The position numbers were made by a program, and so were the translations under genes. From Halomonas sp. Y3 (GTDB taxonomy: Bacteria; Pseudomonadota; Gammaproteobacteria; Pseudomonadales; Halomonadaceae), in assembly GCF_024137965.1 (NCBI RefSeq), contig NZ_CP099975.1, positions 434,001 through 498,000 on the forward strand: DNA of 64,000 nucleotides. The letters run 5' to 3'. The notes under the pieces were generated by a model. It searched no databases and was not told where the DNA came from. It saw only the letters and a program-made list of their open reading frames with translations. This document shows positions 1 through 6,075 of the stretch, one piece after another (the stretch's first letter is position 1; every line of letters starts with the position of its first letter).

Positions 1-304
1 CACCATCGTCGGGGTCCCGTAGAAACTTGTTGGACTGGCCGACGGCCAGGAAGAAGGCGCGGTTGAGCTGCTCGGGGGTGGGCACATAGCGCCACTCCCG
101 CTCGCAGTACTCCGCGGCCCGGGCCATCAGCACATCGTGGAGTCGATTGAACGGGGCATCATAATCGTAGGGGTCGGCGCCGAACAAGCGGATGTGGGGA
201 TAGTCGGCGAAGCGCTCGACGAAGTAGCGGATCAGGTCGGCCTCCACGGCGCGGTGGCGGGCGACGTTGTCGGGGTCCAGCCAGAGGGTGTAGCGAATGG
301 CCAT
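1..304 (-). CDS. Unrecognised protein, 5' part only
   Basis: Partial gene that runs off the left edge; 101 residues are visible. I do not recognise the family. The protein starts MAIRYTLWLDPDNVARHRAV, is rich in Arg, Asp and Tyr, has no signal peptide or membrane segment, and reads as a soluble helical protein. The ATG at 304 is preceded by GAAGGAG at good spacing, and the frame is open to position 1, so it is probably real. It is the last visible member of a co-directional minus-strand run with ybaK and the thioesterase, 81 bp downstream of ybaK, and may be cotranscribed with them. Confidence 0.6.
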   Translation of the reverse strand, partial: MAIRYTLWLDPDNVARHRAVEADLIRYFVERFADYPHIRLFGADPYDYDAPFNRLHDVLMARAAEYCEREWRYVPTPEQLNRAFFLAVGQSNKFLRDPDDG

Positions 305-385
305 GCCGGGCTCCTTCGGGGTGGGTGGCCGGCGCTGCCGGAAAGGGGGTGCCTGGGGCTGAGACAGGTGCGGCGGCCATTCGGC

Positions 386-856
386 TCAGCGCCGGGCCAG
401 CGGCGTCAGTCGGGCGCCGGTGAGGCGCACCAGGTCGGCGGGGGCCAGGCGGATCTCCAGGCCGCGACGGCCGCCGCTGACGTGGATCGCGGGCAGGGGC
501 TCGGCGCTGGCGTCCAGGAAGGTGGCCAGCCGGCGCTTCTGCCCCAGCGGGCTGATGCCGCCCACCAGGTAGCCGGTGGCGCGCTGGGCCTCATCGGCCT
601 CGGCCATGGCGGCCCGGCGGGCACCGGCGGCCCGGGCCAGGGCCTTGAGGTCGAGCCGGCCCGAGACCGGCACGATGGCTACCGCCAGGCGGCCGTCGTC
701 GAGCCTCGCGAGCAGGGTCTTGAACACCTCGTCGGGAGAGAGCCCAAGCGCCCGCGCCGCCTCCTCGCCGTAGGCGGGGCTGCGCGGGTCATGGGCGTAC
801 TCGGCCAGGGTGAAGGCGATACCGGCCTTCTCCAGCTGCTTGATGGCAGGGGTCAT
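386..856 (-). CDS. ybaK: YbaK/EbsC-family Cys-tRNA(Pro)/Cys-tRNA(Cys) deacylase
   Basis: 156 residues, the normal length of the YbaK/EbsC family. These cytosolic enzymes hydrolyse Cys mis-charged onto tRNA-Pro by prolyl-tRNA synthetase. The sequence has the family layout: an N-terminal segment (MTPAIKQLEKAGIAF), the conserved lysine in DEVFKTLLARLDDG near residue 46, and a glycine-rich GYLVGGISPLGQKRRL near residue 95 that forms the substrate pocket. The start codon overlaps the end of the upstream thioesterase gene by 4 bp, so the two are translationally coupled. The family assignment is firm; the exact tRNA substrate is inferred. Confidence 0.9.
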   Translation of the reverse strand: MTPAIKQLEKAGIAFTLAEYAHDPRSPAYGEEAARALGLSPDEVFKTLLARLDDGRLAVAIVPVSGRLDLKALARAAGARRAAMAEADEAQRATGYLVGGISPLGQKRRLATFLDASAEPLPAIHVSGGRRGLEIRLAPADLVRLTGARLTPLARR

Positions 857-1260
857 GCGGTGGCGGGCTCCTCGCGGACGTGGGCTTCCAGCGCCTCGCG
901 CAGCTCGCCCTCGATGGGTACGGCCCTCTTGGCCTGGTGGTCGAAGTGGACCATCACGGTGCGGCCGATGTTGGTCATCCGGCCCTCCTGGTGGGCCTCC
1001 TGGGTGACGGTGAAGGAGCTGTTGCCGAGCCGGGAGACGTAGGTGCGGATCTCGATCTCGCTACCGTACTGGAGTTCGGCGAGGTACTCCACCTCCATGC
1101 GGGCCATGATCAGCCGCCACTGGCGCGGGTCCAGGTCCGGGGTGAAGAGCCGGAAGAGGTCGTTGCGGGCCAGTTCGAACCAGGCGGGCAGCCGGGTGTT
1201 GTTGATATGGCCCAGGGCATCGGTGTCGTAGAAGGCGGGCTCGACGGTGCGGGTGAACAT
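853..1260 (-). CDS. Acyl-CoA thioesterase, 4HBT hot-dog fold (YbgC/FadM-like)
   Basis: 135 residues, one hot-dog domain. The N-terminal motif FYDTDALGHINNTRLPAWFE is the 4-hydroxybenzoyl-CoA thioesterase signature: the Asp in DTDALGHI is the expected catalytic residue and the following helix binds the thioester. The family hydrolyses short to medium acyl-CoA or aromatic CoA esters in the cytosol; the substrate here is not predictable. The gene lies directly upstream of ybaK with a 4-bp overlap. A 7+2+7 inverted repeat about 58 bp upstream of the start could be its operator. Confidence 0.85.
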   Translation of the reverse strand: MFTRTVEPAFYDTDALGHINNTRLPAWFELARNDLFRLFTPDLDPRQWRLIMARMEVEYLAELQYGSEIEIRTYVSRLGNSSFTVTQEAHQEGRMTNIGRTVMVHFDHQAKRAVPIEGELREALEAHVREEPATA

Positions 1261-1317
1261 GGCGGGGGCTCCTTGTTGTCGTTTCGGTTGTTGTGATCCG
1301 GGCAGGACAGCTTTGCC

Positions 1318-1334
1318 CCAAGCAAGTGCTTGGT
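1318..1334. promoter_or_regulatory. Candidate TetR-type operator upstream of the thioesterase-ybaK unit
   Basis: CCAAGCA-AG-TGCTTGG is an inverted repeat of 7+2+7 bases (1318-1333). Its core AGCAAGTGCTTGGT fits the AnCAAGnnCTTGnT form bound by KstR2-type TetR regulators. On the minus strand it overlaps a TTGACC that could be a -35 box (1332-1337) for the thioesterase gene, although the matching -10 is poor. The assignment is by pattern only. Confidence 0.35.
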
Positions 1335-2146
1335 CAAGTTCGCGCGGTGCGCCTGCCCTGCTGCCATGCCTGCAGGCGGGTCCAGCCCAGCAGCCAGAGG
1401 GTGGCCACGGCGAAGCCGGCCAGGGTGCCGAGGCCCAGCCCCAGCACCGGGTAGGCCAGCGACACGCAGAGGGTGTAGCTGAGCAGGGAGCCGAGACCCG
1501 CCGGGTAGTGCTTGATCACCGTGGCCACCGGGCCGGGGCCGTGGGTCAGATGCAGGATCACCAGGAAGGGGAACATGGTGACCGGGAAGGCCGCCATGAC
1601 GCCTGCCCAGGCCGCCGGCAGGACGTGGGCGAGGCCGGTGATCACGAAGATGATGGCGGCGGCGAGCAGGGCGCGCACGCCCAGTGCCGCCCAGGAGAAG
1701 CGCCCGCCGGGGCGCGCGGCGCTGTCGGGCACCCGCCGGTAGAGCCAGGTGAAGAGCAGGATGGCCGCCAGGGTGGTGAGGGTGCCGGTGAGGCGGTCGA
1801 ACCCCACCCGGGTGAGCAGCAGGCTCACCGCCAGGAAGGCGGCCAGGCCCGCGGCGGTACCGGCCAGCACCCCGGGCAGGCCCGGGCGGCGCCCCGCCAG
1901 CAGGTAGCCGCCGCCCAGCGCCAGGGTGGCGGTGAAGCCGGCCAGGGTGTGCACCGCGCTCTCGGCGGCAAACCCGGTGGAGAGCTCCAGGCCGATGAAG
2001 AAGAGCGCGATGGCGGTGCCCAGCGGATAGCCGGCCAGCAGCCCGGCGACCCGGGGGCTGACGCGCACGGCGATGGCGCCGAGGCCCAGCACCATGCCGA
2101 TCGAGACCAGAAGCTTGGCCAGCTGCCAGCTCAGGGGAACGTCCAT
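1334..2146 (-). CDS. Polytopic inner-membrane protein of unknown function
   Basis: 270 residues, strongly hydrophobic throughout, with about eight to nine predicted membrane segments separated by short Arg-rich or Gly/Pro turns. No signal peptide, binding-protein contact motif or catalytic motif was recognised. The glycine-rich segment AGLLAGYPLGTAIALFFIG near residue 35 and PAAWAGVMAAFPVTMFPFL near residue 180 look like an internal two-fold repeat, common in small transporters. It is followed 73 bp later by the thioesterase gene and preceded by the unrecognised 2182-2628 gene, so it is probably cotranscribed with at least the latter. Substrate unknown. Confidence 0.75.
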   Translation of the reverse strand: MDVPLSWQLAKLLVSIGMVLGLGAIAVRVSPRVAGLLAGYPLGTAIALFFIGLELSTGFAAESAVHTLAGFTATLALGGGYLLAGRRPGLPGVLAGTAAGLAAFLAVSLLLTRVGFDRLTGTLTTLAAILLFTWLYRRVPDSAARPGGRFSWAALGVRALLAAAIIFVITGLAHVLPAAWAGVMAAFPVTMFPFLVILHLTHGPGPVATVIKHYPAGLGSLLSYTLCVSLAYPVLGLGLGTLAGFAVATLWLLGWTRLQAWQQGRRTART

Positions 2147-2181
2147 CCTGTCTTCCTTGTGTGGTCGTGTAGGGCCGGGAG

Positions 2182-2628
2182 TCAGATCAGCCGCAGGCCC
2201 TGGCGGTCGTGCCAGGCGGCCTTGAGAGCGGCGGCCAGGGGCTCGCGCAGGTGGTCCGGCAGAGCGGCGTGTGCGCTCTGGTGGTCGGCGAAGTCGCGGT
2301 TGCGCAGCCAGCAGTAGGCCCAGGCGCAGGCCTCGTCGTCGCCTCGGGGCTTGGGCCGTGCCGGCATCTGGATCAGCAGGAAGGCGGCGGTGCGGGCCGC
2401 CCAGAGCGGCACGTCGTCGCCGGCCTCCGGGGCGCTCCAGGCGTCAAGGGTCGCCCCCTCCGGGGTCGCCGCCGGCTGCCCCAGGCCGGCCACGCGGGCG
2501 GTCTCGGCCAGGATCAGCGCCAGGCGGTCGGGCTCGCCCTGGCCCAGGGCGAGCCACTGGCCGATCAGGGCGGGCAGGCCGCGGCGTACCTTGGCATAGA
2601 AGTCATCCTGGGGCATCGTCTTGGTCAT
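2182..2628 (-). CDS. Hypothetical cytosolic protein
   Basis: 148 residues; family not recognised. It starts MTKTMPQDDFYAKVRRGLP and is mainly alpha-helical in composition, with no membrane segments and no signal peptide. A Trp/Cys-rich patch near residue 105 (DDEACAWAYCWLRNRDF) is its most distinctive feature. The gene starts 30 bp from the divergent lyase gene, and its stop is 35 bp before the start of the membrane protein downstream on the same strand, which suggests an operon with it. Codon use and GC resemble the neighbours, so it is likely a real native gene. Confidence 0.65.
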   Translation of the reverse strand: MTKTMPQDDFYAKVRRGLPALIGQWLALGQGEPDRLALILAETARVAGLGQPAATPEGATLDAWSAPEAGDDVPLWAARTAAFLLIQMPARPKPRGDDEACAWAYCWLRNRDFADHQSAHAALPDHLREPLAAALKAAWHDRQGLRLI

Positions 2629-2658
2629 CAGTGATCCCGATCATCGAGGAGTAAGCGC

Positions 2659-3867
2659 ATGGCCTTCGATTTTGCCACGCCCGTGGAGCGGCGGCACCCC
2701 GGCGCTGGCCTGCAACACGGTGGGCCGTCCAACAGGCCGTCCAACTGGCCGTCCCAGAAGTGGCACCGCTACGGCGAGGAGGTGCTGCCGCTGTGGGTCG
2801 CCGACATGGACTTCATCTCGCCCCCGGCGGTGCTCGAGGCGCTGCGCGCCCGGGTCGATCACGGGGTGTTCGGCTACGGCCTGGTGCCGGACTCCCTGCG
2901 CGAGACCCTCTGCGCCTGGAGCGAGCGCCACTACGGCTGGCCCATCGAGCCTGACTGGCAGCTGTGGCTGCCCGGCGTGGTGCCGGCGCTGCATCTGGCC
3001 AGCCTGGCGCTGACCGAGCCGGGCGACGGGGTGCTCACCGTGACGCCGATCTATCCGCCCTTCCTGCAGGTGGCCGAGCGTACCGGGCGCACGCCCCAGC
3101 AGGCGGCGATGGCCGAACCCGCGGCCCCGGGCGAGCCCTGGCGGCTCGACCTCGCGGCACTGGAGGCGGCGATCACCCCGCGCACCCGGCTGCTGCTCTG
3201 GTGCCATCCCCACAACCCCACCGGCCGGGTCTGGCGTCGCGACGAGCTGGCCGGCCTGGCCGAGCTGGTCGAGCGCCACGGCCTGTACGTGGTCTCCGAT
3301 GAGCTGCACTGCGACCTGCTGCTGGAGGAGGGGGCGCGCCATGTGCCGCTGGCGGTGGCCTTTCCGGAGCTTGCCGCGCGCACCCTGACCCTCTGGGCCC
3401 CCTCCAAGACCTTCAACCTGGCCGGGCTCACCACCGCCTGCGCGGTGATTCCCGACGCGACCCTGCGGCGGCGCTTTGCCGCCGCGATCAAGGGGCTGGT
3501 GCCGGACGGCAACGTGCTGGGGCTGGTGGCGGCCGAGGCGGCCTACGGCCAGGGAGACCCCTGGCGCCAGGCGCTGCTCGAGGTGCTGCGCAACCATCGC
3601 CGGGCCCTGGCGGAGCGGGTGGCCCGCTGGCCGGGCGTCACGATGAGCGCGCCCGAGTCCACCTACCTGGCCTGGCTCGACCTGCGGGAATCCCCGGCGC
3701 TGGCCGGGGAGGACTCGCCCCAGCGTGCGCTGCTGGAGCGTGCCGGAGTGGCGCTCTCCGACGGCGCCGACTTCGGCTGGCCGGGGTTCGCCCGGCTCAA
3801 CTTCGGCACCACGGCGACCCAGCTGGAAGCGGCGCTGGCGCGGCTGGATGGGGTGCTGGGCGGGTAG
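2659..3867 (+). CDS. patB: MalY/PatB family PLP-dependent cystathionine beta-lyase (C-S lyase)
   Basis: 402 residues, fold type I PLP enzyme of the MalY/PatB class, which cleaves the C-S bond of cystathionine or cysteine conjugates to give a thiol, pyruvate and ammonia. Visible landmarks are the MalY-type LPLWVADMDF near residue 44, CHPHNPTGRVW near 188, VSDELHCDL near 214 and the PLP lysine in WAPSKTFNLAG near 251. The start is fixed by GAGGAG seven bases upstream of the ATG. The N-terminus carries an extra GPSNRPSNWPSQ made by a three-fold 12-base tandem repeat. Its stop lies 1 bp from the stop of convergent ybbN, with no terminator between them. Confidence 0.85.
   Translation: MAFDFATPVERRHPGAGLQHGGPSNRPSNWPSQKWHRYGEEVLPLWVADMDFISPPAVLEALRARVDHGVFGYGLVPDSLRETLCAWSERHYGWPIEPDWQLWLPGVVPALHLASLALTEPGDGVLTVTPIYPPFLQVAERTGRTPQQAAMAEPAAPGEPWRLDLAALEAAITPRTRLLLWCHPHNPTGRVWRRDELAGLAELVERHGLYVVSDELHCDLLLEEGARHVPLAVAFPELAARTLTLWAPSKTFNLAGLTTACAVIPDATLRRRFAAAIKGLVPDGNVLGLVAAEAAYGQGDPWRQALLEVLRNHRRALAERVARWPGVTMSAPESTYLAWLDLRESPALAGEDSPQRALLERAGVALSDGADFGWPGFARLNFGTTATQLEAALARLDGVLGG
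2723..2758 (+). repeat. Three tandem 12-bp units inside the lyase gene
   Basis: Units GGCCGTCCAACA, GGCCGTCCAACT and GGCCGTCCCAGA run head to tail in frame and encode GPSN-RPSN-WPSQ. The unit length is a multiple of three, so gain or loss keeps the frame. Confidence 0.85.
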
Positions 3868-3868
3868 C

Positions 3869-4801
3869 TCAGTAGAGCAGGGCGAACAGCTTGCGGCGGT
3901 AGGTGACCGTCAGCGGGTGGTCGGCGCCCAGGGCGTCGAAGACCCGCAGCAGGGTCTTGCGGGCGGCATCGTCGCCCCAGGCGCGGTCGGCCTTCATCAG
4001 CGCCAGCAGGGCCTCGAGGCCCGTCTCGTAGTCGCCGTCGGCGACGCTGCGCAGGGCGCGCAGGTACTGAGCCTCGCTGTCGTCGCGATCGCCCAGGGCG
4101 GCCAGCGCCTCGGCGTCGGGGGCCTCCTCGCCGAACTCGATGCTGGCGCGCACCCCGCGGGCCGGCGCGGCGTCGCGCTCCTCCGGGGGCAGATTGTCGA
4201 GCAGGGCGCGGGCGTCGGCGGCGCGACCCTCGGCCACCAGGGCCCGGGCCAGCTCCACCTGGTAGGGGTAGTGCTGGGGGTTCTGCTGCGCGAGCTCTTC
4301 GTAGAGGGCCCGGGCCGTGGCGGCATCGCCGGCGGCCAGCGCCTCGGCGGCCTGCTCCTCGGGGCTGGCCGGGGCATCTTCGGGGGCCGGGAAATAGCGG
4401 CTCAGCCATTCGCGGATCTGCTTCTCGGGCAGGGCGCCCTGGAAGTGGTCGACCAGCCCGCCCTGGCTGATCAGCTTGACGTCCGGGACCGAGCGCACGC
4501 CGAGCTGGGCGGCGATCTCCTGATTCTCGTCGATGTTGAGCTTGGCCAGCAGGAAGGTCCCGCGATATTCACGGGCCAGCTTCTCCAGCACCGGCATCAG
4601 GTTCTTGCAGGGCTCGCACCAGGGCGCCCAGCAGTCGAGCAGCACCGGCACCTGCATGGAGAGCTCCAGCACCTGCTGGATATTGCCGGCGTCGACGTCG
4701 AAGATCACCTCGGGCATCGAGGCGTCGGCGGCTTGGGCGGCTTCGCTGGTGGGGGTGTCGGCGGCGAGAGGCTCGCCGGTGCGCGGATCGACGATGGGCA
4801 T
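3869..4801 (-). CDS. ybbN: YbbN/CnoX-like thioredoxin-TPR co-chaperone
   Basis: 310 residues, the usual length for YbbN (CnoX), a cytosolic holdase that hands clients to GroEL/DnaK. Residues ~30-140 form a thioredoxin domain with WAPWCEPCKN, an intact CxxC (the E. coli protein has SxxC), and the cis-proline loop VRSVPDVKL. Residues ~155-310 are TPR-like helical hairpins (for example AAEALAAGDAATARALYEEL). The CxxC suggests that this version keeps redox activity. The upstream fMet tRNA on the same strand has its own promoter and terminator, so ybbN probably has a separate promoter in the 110-bp gap. Confidence 0.9.
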   Translation of the reverse strand: MPIVDPRTGEPLAADTPTSEAAQAADASMPEVIFDVDAGNIQQVLELSMQVPVLLDCWAPWCEPCKNLMPVLEKLAREYRGTFLLAKLNIDENQEIAAQLGVRSVPDVKLISQGGLVDHFQGALPEKQIREWLSRYFPAPEDAPASPEEQAAEALAAGDAATARALYEELAQQNPQHYPYQVELARALVAEGRAADARALLDNLPPEERDAAPARGVRASIEFGEEAPDAEALAALGDRDDSEAQYLRALRSVADGDYETGLEALLALMKADRAWGDDAARKTLLRVFDALGADHPLTVTYRRKLFALLY

Positions 4802-4913
4802 GGTCGGGGTTCCCGGGATCGAGTGGATGTGTCCAAGAGATGCGGGTGACGAGGGCGGGATTCAAGGGGACGTGTGGAAAACGGGAGGGAGTCGGCGAGG
4901 GGGGATCGCCCAC

Positions 4914-4943
4914 GAAAAAGCCGGCTCCCTGAGGAACCGGCTT
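4914..4943 (-). terminator. Rho-independent terminator of the tRNA-fMet gene
   Basis: On the minus strand AAGCCGGTTCC-TCAG-GGAGCCGGCTT (one mismatch in an 11-bp stem) is followed by TTTTT. It begins 12 bases after the tRNA 3' end. Confidence 0.85.
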
Positions 4944-4954
4944 CTTGCGATGTT

Positions 4955-5031
<77 letters not shown>

Positions 5032-5045
5032 TCAACGTGAGGCAT

Positions 5046-5073
5046 ATTCTACAGGGATTACCCCTTTAGTCAA
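5046..5073 (-). promoter_or_regulatory. Sigma-70 promoter of the tRNA-fMet gene
   Basis: Minus strand TTGACT-N16-TAGAAT, with the -10 ending 14 bases before the mature tRNA 5' end. Confidence 0.8.
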
Positions 5074-5217
5074 GAGGCGTGTTCAAACGCTCGTCCCGGC
5101 AGCGGTTCCTGGTCCATACTCGGTCGGGTTGTCATCAAACTGGCAACGTTCCACAGAACAATTGGTGACCCGGCCCAGCCGGCCGGGCACAGCGTCATGA
5201 CAATCAGGGAGGTTACA

Positions 5218-5964
5218 ATGGCCAACAACGCAATCGTTGCTTGGGTGACCGGGGGAACCGGCGGGATCGGCAGTGCAATCTGCCGCTCACTGGCCGATGA
5301 GGGCTATCAGGTGGTCGCCGGCTACCATAACCCGGAGAAAGCCAAGAGCTGGCTCGAAGCCCAGAAGGCGGATGGCTACAGCAACATCGATATCGCCGGC
5401 GTCGACCTGGTGGACTACGAGGCCTGCGTCAGCGGTGTCAAGGAGATCGAGGCGAAGCACGGCCCGATCGGGGTGCTGGTCAACTGTGCGGGCATCACCC
5501 GCGACGGCACCATGAAGAAGATGACGCCCGAGCAGTGGCACGAGGTCATCGACACCAACCTCAACAGCGTCTTCAACACCTGCCGCAGCGTGCTCGATTC
5601 CATGCTGGAGAAGCAGTACGGCCGGATCATCAACATCTCCTCCATCAACGGCCGCAAGGGCCAGTTCGGCCAGGTGAACTACTCGGCCGCCAAGGCGGGC
5701 ATGCACGGCCTGACCATGGCGCTGGCCCAGGAGACCGCCACCAAGGGCATCACCGTGAACACGGTGTCGCCGGGCTACATTGCCACCGATATGATCATGA
5801 AGATCCCCGAGAAGGTGCGCGAGTCCATCCGCGAGACCATCCCGGTCAAGCGCTACGGCAAGCCGGAGGAGATCGGTCGCCTGGTGGCCTACCTGGCCCA
5901 CGAGGAGTCCGGTTTCATCACCGGTGCCAACATCGACATCAACGGCGGCCAGTTCATGGGCTGA
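5218..5964 (+). CDS. phaB: Acetoacetyl-CoA reductase, NADPH-dependent (PhaB)
   Basis: 248 residues, classical short-chain dehydrogenase. It has the cofactor motif TGGTGGIGSAI at residue ~12, NCAG at ~90, the catalytic serine in NISSINGRKGQFG near 140, and YSAAKAG (catalytic Tyr/Lys) near 153. The GQFGQVNYSAAKAGMHG segment is diagnostic of PhaB, which reduces acetoacetyl-CoA to (R)-3-hydroxybutyryl-CoA for polyhydroxybutyrate synthesis. I chose the ATG at 5218 because AGGGAGG precedes it by five bases; an in-frame ATG 21 bases upstream lacks a site. No phaA or phaC is adjacent. A terminator follows. Confidence 0.95.
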   Translation: MANNAIVAWVTGGTGGIGSAICRSLADEGYQVVAGYHNPEKAKSWLEAQKADGYSNIDIAGVDLVDYEACVSGVKEIEAKHGPIGVLVNCAGITRDGTMKKMTPEQWHEVIDTNLNSVFNTCRSVLDSMLEKQYGRIINISSINGRKGQFGQVNYSAAKAGMHGLTMALAQETATKGITVNTVSPGYIATDMIMKIPEKVRESIRETIPVKRYGKPEEIGRLVAYLAHEESGFITGANIDINGGQFMG

Positions 5965-6021
5965 TCGTCCGGCTCTCTGCCTCCCTGGCCACCGATCGGC
6001 CAGGGAGCAGCCGCCATCCCG

Positions 6022-6055
6022 GAAGCGCGAGGTGACCCCTCGCGCTTCTGTTGTT
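6022..6055 (+). terminator. Terminator after phaB
   Basis: GAAGCGCGAGG-tgacc-CCTCGCGCTTC (11-bp stem, 5-nt loop) followed by TGTTGTT. It lies between the convergent phaB and DUF349 genes and may serve both strands. Confidence 0.8.
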
Positions 6056-6075
6056 CTGGCCTAAGGGTTCTGGCC

